DNA from: an uncultured Eubacteriaceae bacterium
GTDB lineage: Bacteria > Bacillota > Clostridia > Eubacteriales > Eubacteriaceae
Assembly (NCBI GenBank): GCA_945867155.1
Contig: CAMBHL010000005.1
Span: 1-64,000, forward strand
Length of the DNA: 64,000 nucleotides
Direction: 5' to 3'
Shown: positions 32,790 to 41,663 of the stretch, one piece after another
How positions within the stretch are numbered: position 1 is the first letter of the stretch
Layout of the letters: the number at the start of each line of letters is the position of its first letter
The notes under the pieces: generated by a model
What the model was told of the DNA's origin: nothing
The model's database searches: none
Seen by the model: the letters and a program-made list of their open reading frames with translations, nothing else
Made by a program: the position numbers and the translations under genes

Positions 32790-32875
32790 AACAATTATCC
32801 TCCCGTTGCGTTTTCTTTTATTATAGCACGGATTTTCCCGCCTAAAAGAACGCAAAATTTTTCAATAACGAAGCA

Positions 32876-32907
32876 TTAAAAAAAGCCCGGCAGCACCGGG
32901 CTCATTT
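32876..32907 (-). terminator. Terminator of larA
   Basis: On minus, AGCCCGG-TGCTG-CCGGGCT followed by seven T. Confidence 0.88.
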
Positions 32908-32910
32908 TTT

Positions 32911-34185
32911 TCACGCGCGCACGATCACTGAAATCCCGTTGGGGATCACCGTGAAGGTCGCATCTTCTCCTCTGATTTCCTTTGCCATTTTCGCCGCTTC
33001 GTCGAGATTCGGCGCGTAATGCATCTTCATTTCTTCGATGGTCTGCTTCATTTCGGGGCGGCTCACGTAAATCACCGGGTGATGGATCAGAATCCGGGAC
33101 TGGATCTGATATTCCCACTGGTCCGGCTGGGTTTCGTCCTGGGGCACCTTGAGGATTTCGTCCATGAGGGCCTGGGGGCTTTCGCAGTTCTTCAGGGCGT
33201 TGTAGAAGCCATCGCCGCCAGTGCCGTCCGCACATTCCGCACAGATGATGATGACACCGCCTTCCTTGGTGGTCGCTTCCGCAGCGGTCATCCCTTTCAC
33301 GCACTGGTACATGTTCTGATCCAGAGGCGCGCCGCCGTTGCTCGTGATGGAGATGTCCGCCGGCACGGCCTTGACCTGACAGTAGCCCGAGAGGAACTTG
33401 CACCCGGACAGGTGGGCTTCAAAGGGATCCCCCGCAAAAGCAGCTACTACTTTCTTGTCTTCGTCGATGACCACATTGACGATGTAGGCGAGTTTTGCCA
33501 TTTTCGCCGCGGCCACCATATCTTTATGAAGGGGATTGCCTTCGAGAACCCCCGTCCGGGCATAAGGACTGTCGATGAATTTTGAGCAGTGGTTGCCCAT
33601 GACCGTCTTCCGGTCGCACACACCAGGCAGAATGCTCTTGCGGCCCCCTGAGAAGCCGGCGAAGAAATGGGGTTCGATGAACCCTTCAGACACAAGCAGG
33701 TCCGCGTTCGCCGCGACCTTGTCGATGATACAGTCCGCCCCTGAGGGCAGGACGCCGATTTTCGTGTTGGAATCCGCGTTGGCGGAATCGTGGACGACGA
33801 TCTTTTCGTTGTCGACGATATCATCGCCGAATTTCGCCCGCATTTCCTTTTCCACGGACAGGCGGTGGAAGCCGGTGGCAATGAGCAGCGTGATGTCGAT
33901 ATCCGGATTGCCTTCCCGCAGTTCTTTTAACATAAACGGAATGATGTGGCGGCTCGGGACCGGGCGGGTATGATCTGAGCAGATGATCGTGCACGTCTTC
34001 TTTCCCTTGGCAAATTCCGACAGCGTCACCCCTCCGTAGGGCTTCGCCATGGCCGCCTGAACGATTTCGTCTTCCGTGCCCGTCGCTTTCATCGTGCCGA
34101 TATTGGATTCGAGAACCCCGGCCACTTTGTCATCGGGCAGTGTCAAGTCTAATTTTTTCTGACCACATGGAATTTGAAATTTCAT
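32911..34185 (-). CDS. larA: Nickel-pincer lactate racemase LarA
   Basis: A 424-aa racemase that interconverts L- and D-lactate (or another 2-hydroxy acid) with a covalently held nickel-pincer nucleotide. Key residues map within one position of the Lactobacillus enzyme: D71 and R74 in SDHTRP, H107 in GFHR, H173 in EPHFF, the cofactor-linking K183 in SGGRKS, and H199. The maturation genes larB, larC and larE are not in the window. AGGAGGGG precedes the ATG at 34185. The promoter carries the same operator as the lactate dehydrogenase and permease genes 23-26 kb away, which supports lactate as substrate. Confidence 0.9.
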   Translation of the reverse strand: MKFQIPCGQKKLDLTLPDDKVAGVLESNIGTMKATGTEDEIVQAAMAKPYGGVTLSEFAKGKKTCTIICSDHTRPVPSRHIIPFMLKELREGNPDIDITLLIATGFHRLSVEKEMRAKFGDDIVDNEKIVVHDSANADSNTKIGVLPSGADCIIDKVAANADLLVSEGFIEPHFFAGFSGGRKSILPGVCDRKTVMGNHCSKFIDSPYARTGVLEGNPLHKDMVAAAKMAKLAYIVNVVIDEDKKVVAAFAGDPFEAHLSGCKFLSGYCQVKAVPADISITSNGGAPLDQNMYQCVKGMTAAEATTKEGGVIIICAECADGTGGDGFYNALKNCESPQALMDEILKVPQDETQPDQWEYQIQSRILIHHPVIYVSRPEMKQTIEEMKMHYAPNLDEAAKMAKEIRGEDATFTVIPNGISVIVRA

Positions 34186-34205
34186 GAACAATCCCCTCCT
34201 TATTT

Positions 34206-34220
34206 ATTGGTCTGACCAAT
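34206..34220. promoter_or_regulatory. Lactate-regulon operator at larA
   Basis: Perfect 7-1-7 palindrome ATTGGTC-T-GACCAAT just downstream of the larA -10 box, a site for repression. It matches the TGGTCNNACCA class bound by FadR-branch GntR regulators. Confidence 0.85.
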
Positions 34221-34230
34221 CGCTACTCTT

Positions 34231-34259
34231 AGTATAGACCGTTTTCATTAATAAAACAA
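34231..34259 (-). promoter_or_regulatory. Promoter of larA
   Basis: On minus, TTGTTT (34254-34259), 17-bp spacer, TATACT (34231-34236). Confidence 0.65.
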
Positions 34260-34280
34260 GAAGATCTTCCACAATTTAAG

Positions 34281-34310
34281 AAAAAAACCTCCAGTCTGAA
34301 CTGGAGGCTT
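34281..34310 (-). terminator. Terminator of the nfo-pncB-Sua5 operon
   Basis: On minus, CCTCCAGT-TCAG-ACTGGAGG followed by seven T. Confidence 0.88.
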
Positions 34311-34337
34311 AAGAATCGCTTTTGATGGGTTTTAAAA

Positions 34338-35417
34338 TCAGATAAAGGTGTAGCCGGCGGCCTTGTACAGGCGGTTGATCAGGGCCAGGGTGTCGTTGGT
34401 CACCGGGATGTCTTCGGCGAAGATGTCCGTCGCGCCGAGGTCATCGAAGGCCCGGAGGCAGTCGAAAAGCTTGTGGGACATTTCCGACGGGTCCTTCCGG
34501 CTGCCCAGGGACAAAATGATCCCCTTGTGGTAACGGTCCAGGGTTTCGTCGGTGGCGAGGATCGCGCCCTTCTGGTCCGGGTGCAGCTTCCGGATACCTT
34601 CGTTGATCTTGTCTGCCATTTCATCGAGGCTCCCCCGGGCGATGACCATCTTCCCCTTCGGAGCGTAGTGGCGGTATTTCATCCCCGGAGAGCGGACTTC
34701 CTTGAGTTCCACCGGCTTCACGGCGCCCGGCGAGACCGCAACCTCGCCGATGACGGCTTTAATGTCTTCGACGGTGATGCCCCCAGGGCGGTACACGGTC
34801 GGCGGTTCGGTAGTCATGTCAATGACCGTGGATTCGAGGCCCACGTCGGATTCGTCGGCGATGAGGATCGCGTCCACCTTGCCGAGCATGTCTTCTAGGA
34901 CGTGCTGGCCCTTGGTCGGGCTCGGCCGCCCGGAGATGTTGGCCGAAGGCGCCGCCACCGGCCGGTCAGAGGCTTCGAGGAAGGCGTGGGCCATCGGGTG
35001 GCTCGGGAAGCGGATGCCCACGGTGTCGAGGCCCGCGGTGACGCTGTCGGGGATCTTGTCCGAGCGCTTCATGATCATGGTCAGGGGCCCGGGCCAATAG
35101 GCGTCGGCGAGTTTTTTCGCCTTGTCCGGCACTTCAGCGACCAAATCTTTGAGCTGGGCGGTGTCGTAAATGTGGACGATCAGCGGGTTGTCCCCGGGGC
35201 GGCCCTTGGCGGCGTAAATCTGTGCCACCGCATCGGTGGACAGAGCGTTGGCGCCGAGGCCGTACACGGTTTCCGTCGGGAACACCACGGTGCCCCCGTC
35301 CTGGATGATTTTGCCGCAGACGGCCATGGCCTGCTTCACATCTTCTGCATTTAAATCAAAAATCTGCGTGTCTTTTTCAGGCACGGGCTGTGCGTTTTCC
35401 GGCTTTTGTTCCGGCAT
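34338..35417 (-). CDS. Threonylcarbamoyl-AMP synthase, Sua5 type
   Basis: A 359-aa enzyme that makes threonylcarbamoyl-AMP from threonine, bicarbonate and ATP for the t6A tRNA modification. The YrdC domain (about 28-215) has FPTETVYGLG, KGRPGDNPLIVH, and SANISGRPSPT; the C-terminal Sua5 domain (about 245-359) begins after SPGMKYRHYAPKG, the linker that closes the active site. The first 20 residues are an extra Pro/Glu-rich tail. AAAGGAG precedes the ATG. It follows pncB by 4 bp as last gene of the operon. Confidence 0.9.
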   Translation of the reverse strand: MPEQKPENAQPVPEKDTQIFDLNAEDVKQAMAVCGKIIQDGGTVVFPTETVYGLGANALSTDAVAQIYAAKGRPGDNPLIVHIYDTAQLKDLVAEVPDKAKKLADAYWPGPLTMIMKRSDKIPDSVTAGLDTVGIRFPSHPMAHAFLEASDRPVAAPSANISGRPSPTKGQHVLEDMLGKVDAILIADESDVGLESTVIDMTTEPPTVYRPGGITVEDIKAVIGEVAVSPGAVKPVELKEVRSPGMKYRHYAPKGKMVIARGSLDEMADKINEGIRKLHPDQKGAILATDETLDRYHKGIILSLGSRKDPSEMSHKLFDCLRAFDDLGATDIFAEDIPVTNDTLALINRLYKAAGYTFI

Positions 35418-35421
35418 AGGC

Positions 35422-36894
35422 TCACTCCTTTCCTTCGGGCGGTTCGGTCTCGGTGAGATCGACGTCCGCTTCGTCGAGGAGGTCCTGTTTCAGGCGCCAC
35501 AGTTTCCTCGACAAATCCACATGGTACACGTGGGGGTTGACCATGCGCTTGTACGTCGGCCACAGGGTGGCTTTTTCATCCCGTAGGTGCTGTCTGATTT
35601 CGTCGATGCTCGGCTTGTCGTAGACGCATTTGCCATTCACGAAAATCGGCACGAGGATTTCCTTAGCTGTGAAGTTTTTCAGCGTCATTTGCTTCCACGT
35701 ATGAATGGGATGAAAAATCCGCAGGGGCTTTTTTGTATCTACTTCTTCGTCTTCAAGGTAGAGCTGATCGGCAAGGGCCATGCCGTTGTCCTTGTCGTAG
35801 AAGCGCACGACTTTTTTCGTCCCGGGGTTGGTGATTTTGCCCGGGTCGTCGGAGATCTTCATCTTCGGCTTGCCGTTGATTTCCGCCATTTTGTAGACGC
35901 CCCCGAGGGACGGCGAATCGTAGGCGGTGATGAGCTTCGTGCCGATGCCCCAGGAATCGATCTTCGCCCCCTGGGATTTGAGGTCCCGGATCAGGTATTC
36001 GTCGAGATCCGAGGACGCGACGATCTTCGCGTCGGAAAAGCCCGCTTCGTCGAGCATCCGTCTGGCTTCGGCGGTGAGGTAGGCCAAATCCCCGGAGTCG
36101 ATGCGGATGCCGTAGTTCCCGTGAATCTTGCCTTCGGCCTTGTACTTCTTAAAGACCTTGATGGCGTTGGGCACCCCGCTGTCCAGGGTGTTGTAAGTGT
36201 CCACGAGGAGCACCGCGTTGCCCGGGTTGTAGTCGCAGAACTTTTCAAAGGCTTCGATTTCGCTGTCGTAGCTTAAGACGAAGGAATGGGACATGGTCCC
36301 CATGGCCGGCCGGTCCAGCATCGGTTCGGTTTCGACCACAGAGGTGCCGGCGCAGCCGCCGATGACCGCGGCCCTGGCGCCGAAATAGCCCGCTTCGGTG
36401 CCATGGGCCCGGCGCAGGCCGAATTCCATGACCGGCCCGTCCCCGGCTTCTTCGACGATGCGGGAGGCCTTGGTGGCGATGAGGGTCTGGTGGTTCAAGA
36501 TGGCGAGAATCGTCGTCTCCACGAGCTGGGCTTCGATGAGGGGCGCCTTGACCCGGACGATCGGCTCGTAGGGAAAGATGACCGTCCCTTCGGGGGCGGC
36601 GTAAATTTCTCCGGAGAATTTGAAATGACGCATGTAATCTAAAAAAGCGTCCGTGAATTCCGGGTGGTAGTGGTGCAGCTGGGCAATGTCCTCGTCGGTG
36701 AAGGCCAGGCCGTTAATGTAGTCGATGATCTGTTCGAGCCCCGCCGCGACGGTGTAGCCGCCGTTAAAGGGGTTGCGCCGGATGAAGGCGTCGAACACCG
36801 CCACTTCCTGGGCCTTGCCGTCGTTTAAATAGACGTTGCCCATGCTGAGCTGGTACAAATCCGTCGCCAGCTGTAATTTTCTTGGAAACTGCAT
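35422..36894 (-). CDS. pncB: Nicotinate phosphoribosyltransferase
   Basis: A 490-aa enzyme that converts nicotinate and phosphoribosyl pyrophosphate to nicotinate mononucleotide in NAD salvage. TDLYQLSMGNVY near the start, EFGLRRAHG, the phosphorylatable His in GTMSHSFV, LVDTYNT, and IRIDSGDLAYLT are family motifs. Length is normal for the Firmicute type. AAGGAGC precedes the ATG. It lies within a five-gene minus-strand operon (nfo, CDF transporter, hypothetical, pncB, Sua5). Confidence 0.93.
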   Translation of the reverse strand: MQFPRKLQLATDLYQLSMGNVYLNDGKAQEVAVFDAFIRRNPFNGGYTVAAGLEQIIDYINGLAFTDEDIAQLHHYHPEFTDAFLDYMRHFKFSGEIYAAPEGTVIFPYEPIVRVKAPLIEAQLVETTILAILNHQTLIATKASRIVEEAGDGPVMEFGLRRAHGTEAGYFGARAAVIGGCAGTSVVETEPMLDRPAMGTMSHSFVLSYDSEIEAFEKFCDYNPGNAVLLVDTYNTLDSGVPNAIKVFKKYKAEGKIHGNYGIRIDSGDLAYLTAEARRMLDEAGFSDAKIVASSDLDEYLIRDLKSQGAKIDSWGIGTKLITAYDSPSLGGVYKMAEINGKPKMKISDDPGKITNPGTKKVVRFYDKDNGMALADQLYLEDEEVDTKKPLRIFHPIHTWKQMTLKNFTAKEILVPIFVNGKCVYDKPSIDEIRQHLRDEKATLWPTYKRMVNPHVYHVDLSRKLWRLKQDLLDEADVDLTETEPPEGKE

Positions 36895-36915
36895 AATTGC
36901 TCCTTATTTGCTTTT

Positions 36916-37614
36916 TTATTTTTTCTTAAATGTGCTCGGGTTGGGGGCGGCATCAGTCTGCCGCACCAGTCCGGCTTTGATGGTGCCCTTGGTGTAGGTC
37001 TTCGTCTTCGTGTTGTAACGCAGGGCGCCGAAGGTCTTGAAATTGTCGGTCATGGTGATGACGCGGTTCACCCAGTAAATGTCGTAGCCGTAGCGGTCGC
37101 CGTCGTAGACGCTTCCCTTGTGGACCGGAACGATCACCCAGGTGTAGTGCTTTTGAACAAAGGCGGTCTTTTTGCCGAGGGCCTTGGCGATGCGCTTGTT
37201 CGCGTAGTGTTCGTAGTGGGACGTCACGCTGTACAAGGGGCTGTTGTCCTGATAGCGCACCTTGCCCGCCAACCGTCTGGAATAAAAATACGACCGGAGG
37301 GAATACGTGTGCTTGGTTTCGCTGTGGTCCTGCACCAGCGCCGACAGGGTTTCACAGCCGATTTTGGCCGGATCGTCCGAGGTGTAGGTGATGTGTTTCG
37401 AATCCACAGACTGCGTTTTGATCTTCGATGCCACGGTCCGGGTCTTCTGGGTCTGGCTCGCGTTGATCATGCCGACCAGGTGTTCGTCCTGCTGAAGGCC
37501 GTGGAGGGAGGCGAACCACACCACCGCCCCGACGAGCAGGAAAATCGACACCCCGTACACGAGGTACAGGGCCCATTTGGGCAGCTCAAAACTGTTGTGT
37601 TTCTTGTCTTGCAT
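36916..37614 (-). CDS. Hypothetical membrane-anchored 232-aa protein
   Basis: A short basic N-terminus, one membrane helix (about 15-37, LYLVYGVSIFLLVGAVVWFA), and an extracytoplasmic domain of ~190 residues rich in Tyr, Thr and Lys with a single Cys. No known domain is recognised. It is 21 bp upstream of pncB and 69 bp after the CDF transporter gene, so it is probably cotranscribed, but the ribosome site is weak. Confidence 0.7.
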   Translation of the reverse strand: MQDKKHNSFELPKWALYLVYGVSIFLLVGAVVWFASLHGLQQDEHLVGMINASQTQKTRTVASKIKTQSVDSKHITYTSDDPAKIGCETLSALVQDHSETKHTYSLRSYFYSRRLAGKVRYQDNSPLYSVTSHYEHYANKRIAKALGKKTAFVQKHYTWVIVPVHKGSVYDGDRYGYDIYWVNRVITMTDNFKTFGALRYNTKTKTYTKGTIKAGLVRQTDAAPNPSTFKKK

Positions 37615-37683
37615 ATTCTTGATTATCCATTTCTAGCCGTTTGGCATTTTATTATACCACTTCTTTGGGAATTTAACAGCCGG

Positions 37684-38658
37684 TCAGCGCACGTCTTTTT
37701 CATCATCCCGTTTTTCATGAACGGCTTCGGCCTTTTCCCGGATCACCCGCTTTTCTTCCCGGGACATATCCACATCGGGGTTGACGTGGATCATGCAGTG
37801 CTTCATCCGCGGGTAGCGGGCTTCGAGGAGATCGTGGAGGGATTCGGCGATGGCGTGAGCGTGCTGGATGTCCAGATTGTGGTCCACGGCGATTTCGAGG
37901 TCAACGTAAAACCGGGAACCAAAGGTGCGGCTTCTGAGGCTGTCCACCCGCACGACGCCGGGGTGATGTTCCGCCACCCTGTAGATGGCGTCCAGGGTCT
38001 TTTCATCCACAGAAGAATCCACCATTTTGCTCACGCTGTCCTTGGCGATGTCAAAGCCCACTTTGATGACCATGACGGCGATGACGACTTCGGCGATCGG
38101 GTCGAGCACCGGCAGGCCCAGGCGCGCCCCGGCGATGCCGACGAGGGCTCCCACCGACGACAGGGCGTCGCTTCTGTGATGCCAGGCGTCGGCTTTTAAG
38201 GCGCCGGAGTTCACGCGCTTGGCCGCGTGAATCGTGAACCAGTACATCCATTCCTTCACGGCGATGGAAATGACCGCTGCGGCCAGGGCCAGCATCCCCG
38301 GCACGGCGATTTTTTTGTGCCCGGCGATGACGAGGACACCGCTTCGGCCGATTAAGAAGCCTGTGAGCATGAGCAGGGCCGCGAGAATCAGGGACGCGAC
38401 GCATTCCATCCTGTCGTGGCCATAGGGATGTTCGCGGTCTTCGGCTTTCGAGGAAATGCGCACCCCGACCATGACGATGATGGTCGAGATGACGTCCGAG
38501 GCTGAGTGAATGGCGTCGGAGATCATCGCCCCGGAATGGGCGACAACCCCAGCGAAGAGCTTCATCACCGACAAGCCGATGTTGACGGCGATGGAAATGA
38601 CGGAAACCCGCATCACGGTTTGACGCAGGACTGTCGTGTGTTTATCCTGAGTATTCAT
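37684..38658 (-). CDS. Cation diffusion facilitator transporter
   Basis: A 324-aa metal/proton antiporter with six membrane helices and a cytoplasmic C-terminal domain. Helix 2 has SDAIHSASD and helix 5 has DAWHHRSDA, the metal-site motifs of the family; HPYGHDRME precedes helix 3. The C-terminal dimer domain (about 205-290) has the usual HPGV, DLEI and CMIHVNPD strands. Zn2+, Fe2+ or Mn2+ are possible; the DxxxD/HxxxD pattern does not decide. AAGGAAG lies before the ATG. Confidence 0.9.
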   Translation of the reverse strand: MNTQDKHTTVLRQTVMRVSVISIAVNIGLSVMKLFAGVVAHSGAMISDAIHSASDVISTIIVMVGVRISSKAEDREHPYGHDRMECVASLILAALLMLTGFLIGRSGVLVIAGHKKIAVPGMLALAAAVISIAVKEWMYWFTIHAAKRVNSGALKADAWHHRSDALSSVGALVGIAGARLGLPVLDPIAEVVIAVMVIKVGFDIAKDSVSKMVDSSVDEKTLDAIYRVAEHHPGVVRVDSLRSRTFGSRFYVDLEIAVDHNLDIQHAHAIAESLHDLLEARYPRMKHCMIHVNPDVDMSREEKRVIREKAEAVHEKRDDEKDVR

Positions 38659-38688
38659 AACATCACTTTCTTCCTTGTTTAATTTAAT

Positions 38689-39525
38689 CTAAAAAGCCCG
38701 GAGCTTCTGAATTTCGGCTTCATAGCCACTGTAATCTTCCTGGGGCGTCTCTAAGAAAAAGGGCAGGTGCCTGAGTTTCGGGTGGGTGACGATTTTTTCG
38801 AAGGCCGCCCAGCCGATGCTCCCCGCCCCGAGTTTTTCGTGGCGGTCTTTGTGGCTTCCAAAGGGGGTCTTGCTGTCGTTGAGGTGAATGGCTTTAAGGC
38901 GCTCGAGGCCCACGAGGCGGTCAAATTCGGCCAGCACCCCGTCCAGATCGTGCACAATGTCGTACCCAGCCGAATAAACGTGGCAGGTGTCGAGGCAGAC
39001 ACCGAGATGCTCGGGCACCTCGGCCCGTCCGATGATCGCCGCGAGTTCTTCAAAGCTGCGGCCGATTTCGGTGCCTTTGCCGGACATGGTCTCGAGCAGC
39101 ACCGTCGTGGTCTGCTCGTGGGCCATCACGGCGTTTAAAATTTCGACGATTTCGTCGATGCCCTTCTCAGACCCCTGGCCGGTGTGGCTGCCCGGATGAA
39201 AGTTGTACAGGCTGCACGGCAGGGCCTCCATCCGCTTTAAATCATCAGCAAAGACCTCCCGGGCGAAGTCCCGGGTCTTTTCAGTTTTCGAGGCCATGTT
39301 CATCGTGTAGGGAGCGTGGGCGAGCAGGGGCCCGAAATGCTTCGCCTCAAGGCCCAGGCGCAGGGCGCCGATGTCCTTCGGGTCCAGGGCTCTCGCCTTT
39401 TTGCCCCGGGGATTTCGGGTAAAAAACTGAAACGTGTTGGCGCCGATTTTGTCGGCGGCGTCAAAGGCGGCCTTGAACCCCTTCGCGATCGAGGTGTGGG
39501 GGCCGGCCCATAAGGTGTTTTCCAT
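38689..39525 (-). CDS. nfo: Endonuclease IV (AP endonuclease)
   Basis: A 278-aa TIM-barrel DNA repair enzyme with three zinc ions. Motifs are complete: [54 protein letters not shown] and a late FLETP. It cuts at abasic sites. First gene of the operon running to the Sua5 gene, with AAAGGAAA before the ATG. No damage-type operator is seen. Confidence 0.93.
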   Translation of the reverse strand: MENTLWAGPHTSIAKGFKAAFDAADKIGANTFQFFTRNPRGKKARALDPKDIGALRLGLEAKHFGPLLAHAPYTMNMASKTEKTRDFAREVFADDLKRMEALPCSLYNFHPGSHTGQGSEKGIDEIVEILNAVMAHEQTTTVLLETMSGKGTEIGRSFEELAAIIGRAEVPEHLGVCLDTCHVYSAGYDIVHDLDGVLAEFDRLVGLERLKAIHLNDSKTPFGSHKDRHEKLGAGSIGWAAFEKIVTHPKLRHLPFFLETPQEDYSGYEAEIQKLRAF

Positions 39526-39544
39526 CTCTAATTTCCTTTCTTAT

Positions 39545-39574
39545 GAAAAAACAGCCAGCGTGTACTGGCTGTTA
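39545..39574 (-). terminator. Terminator of the degenerate GGDEF gene
   Basis: On minus, AACAGCCAG-TACACG-CTGGCTGTT followed by TTTT. Confidence 0.85.
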
Positions 39575-39589
39575 AGCTTGACTCTGCTT

Positions 39590-40873
39590 TTATTCGTTTC
39601 TCGGGTGTTCGGCTTCCCAGGCGGCGATCTTCTGATCGAGTCTTTGGTTGGCCAGGGTTTCCGCCTCTTCCAAAGTTTTCGCTTCGTCAGGCATGACGGC
39701 CCGGCCGAAGGACAGGCTGATGGGCGGGCAGCCCGCGATCTTGTCCCGTTCTTTTAAGATTTCACACCGGGCGTTCTCGACGATCTTCTGAATCTGTTCC
39801 CCGTCTTTGGCGTGGCGGATGAAGATGACGAAGGTCGCCCCGGAATACCGGCCAATGACGTCCTGGACGACCAACGAGGTCGACAGCACGAAGCCCAGCC
39901 GGTGCAGCAGTCTGTCCCCGATGTCTTCGCCGCAGACCCGGTCCACTTCGGACAGGCCGTTTAAGCACACCAGAGCGAAGACACGCTGGCTTTCGTCCCG
40001 GGCCTCTAAAATCCAGTTGATGGTCATCATCGTGGACGGCCGGTCCTGAAGGCCGGTGACCTGATCCATGTGGGGGCGTCTCGGCGCGGTGGGGCTCGAA
40101 TCCACCGGTTCGATGTGGCCGATCATGTGGGGGCTCACATTGCCGTGGACGCTGATGGTGGCCGGGGTGCACGTGGCCCGGCGCCATTCGTACTCGCCGT
40201 CCTGGTTCAGGGCCAGAAAATCCACTTCGGCAGGTTCGTGGGCGATGAGGGCTTTCTGATATTCCCGGATCGTGCTGATGTGCACCTGCTTTTCGTTGCG
40301 CAGGTTTTCGAGATAGTGGTCGACCATGTGTTCGGCGACCTGGCCGTCGGCCTTTCTGTGAATGTAAAAGAAGCGGTCCTGTTCCACGTCGTAGTCGAAG
40401 CTGGACGTCGCTTCGTACCGGGCGATGTTCCGGTAGTTCTGATTGAAGGTCACCGTCCGGGGGTCCACCACTTCTTCGTTGTCGGAGCCGGTGATCATCA
40501 TGCCGACCTTGGGCATTTCGTACTGGCGCTGGACGCACCAGATGCGCAGGTGGGCCTGGAGCATGATGCGGTCGTCGAAGCACAGGCGGGCGGTCATTTC
40601 GCCGCTGATGCCCTCGGCGCTCTTCATCAGGCAGCGGATGACGTTTTTGCGGTCGGGCTCGTAGATCTTTGAAAAGACGTTGTCTTTGAGCGCCGCCTGT
40701 TTCTGGCTTTTGTAGCCGAAGAGTCTGCGGTACCAGGTGTTTCTGTAAATCGGCACCAGGTCCCGCCCTTTTTCGAGCGCAAAAATGACAACCCCGCAGG
40801 GCAGATCGTCAAAATAACTAAAATCTTCAATGAGTTCATCCAGCAGTTGTTTTTTTTGATCCCGGGATGCCAT
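39590..40873 (-). CDS. PAS/degenerate-GGDEF protein
   Basis: A 427-aa soluble protein. The first ~130 residues (FDDLPCGVVIFAL, YRNTWYRRLFGY) resemble a PAS sensor, a second PAS-like part covers about 145-260, and the C-terminal ~160 residues follow the diguanylate cyclase fold (DQVTGLQDRPSTM, EDIGDRLLHRLGFVL). The signature loop GGDEF reads SGATF (within GRYSGATFVIF), so cyclase activity is not expected. It could bind c-di-GMP or another ligand as a receptor, or be a relic. ATG at 40873 is preceded by TTGGAGGA; it has its own terminator. Confidence 0.75.
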   Translation of the reverse strand: MASRDQKKQLLDELIEDFSYFDDLPCGVVIFALEKGRDLVPIYRNTWYRRLFGYKSQKQAALKDNVFSKIYEPDRKNVIRCLMKSAEGISGEMTARLCFDDRIMLQAHLRIWCVQRQYEMPKVGMMITGSDNEEVVDPRTVTFNQNYRNIARYEATSSFDYDVEQDRFFYIHRKADGQVAEHMVDHYLENLRNEKQVHISTIREYQKALIAHEPAEVDFLALNQDGEYEWRRATCTPATISVHGNVSPHMIGHIEPVDSSPTAPRRPHMDQVTGLQDRPSTMMTINWILEARDESQRVFALVCLNGLSEVDRVCGEDIGDRLLHRLGFVLSTSLVVQDVIGRYSGATFVIFIRHAKDGEQIQKIVENARCEILKERDKIAGCPPISLSFGRAVMPDEAKTLEEAETLANQRLDQKIAAWEAEHPRNE

Positions 40874-40998
40874 AATTTCCTCCAAATTTATGCTGATCTA
40901 ATTCATTTTATCCTTTATTTTGCTCTAAGGTAGGACTTTAGATATTCTATCATACCCGTCCTGTTTTAACAAGCTGTCTCCCTCGTGTTTCAGAAGCA

Positions 40999-41027
40999 TT
41001 GCGCGGGTTTTCGGGTTGTGATATACT
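40999..41027 (+). promoter_or_regulatory. Promoter of mntP
   Basis: TTGCGC (40999-41004), 17-bp spacer, TATACT (41022-41027). No yybP-ykoY manganese riboswitch is seen in the leader. Confidence 0.5.
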
Positions 41028-41084
41028 CTTTCTACTTTTTAAATTATTATTTTTTTCATCATCAACACCAAAGGAGATCTTACA

Positions 41085-41663
41085 ATGGGTTTTATCGGTA
41101 TTTTGCTTCTGTCTTTCGGGCTGGCTGCGGATTCCAGCGCGGTGTCGGCCTGCGAAGGCTTAGCCATGCCAAAATACAACGCGAAGCTCGCGGCGACCAT
41201 CGCCCTGTCCTACGGCGGGGCGGAAGGGCTCATGGCCTTTCTCGGCTGGGCCCTCGGCAAACAGTTCTACAGGGTCATCTCGTCTTTTGACCACTGGGTC
41301 GTCTTCATTCTGCTCACCATCATCGGTGGCAAGATGATCTGGGACGCCTTCCACGAAGATCCCGCCGAACAGGCGAAGGCTTCGTCGGAACATTTCTCGC
41401 CCCAGGAAATCATCCTCCTGTCCATCGTCACATCTGTGGACGCCCTGGCGGCCGGGGTGAGCTTCGCCTTCATCTCGATCAACGTGCCTGTGGCCGTTGC
41501 CTCCATCGCCATCGTGTCCGCCGCCTGTTCCTTCGCGTCGACTTTGATCGGCCATTTCATCTCGGCGAAATTCGGCCGGGCTGCGGAAGTGGCCGGAGGG
41601 CTCATCCTCTTTCTCATCGGGCTCTACGTGCTATTGCACGATCTCGGTGTGGTGCACTTCTGA
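41085..41663 (+). CDS. mntP: MntP-family manganese efflux protein
   Basis: A 192-aa six-helix membrane protein. The two half-repeats have LAADSSAVSACEGLAM (14-29) and TSVDALAAGVSFAF, which correspond to the Asp-bearing DAFAVS-type motifs of MntP. GGKMIWDAF ends the first half. It would export Mn2+. AAAGGAG precedes the ATG. Its stop overlaps the start of the next transporter (TGATG), so the two are coupled. Confidence 0.87.
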   Translation: MGFIGILLLSFGLAADSSAVSACEGLAMPKYNAKLAATIALSYGGAEGLMAFLGWALGKQFYRVISSFDHWVVFILLTIIGGKMIWDAFHEDPAEQAKASSEHFSPQEIILLSIVTSVDALAAGVSFAFISINVPVAVASIAIVSAACSFASTLIGHFISAKFGRAAEVAGGLILFLIGLYVLLHDLGVVHF

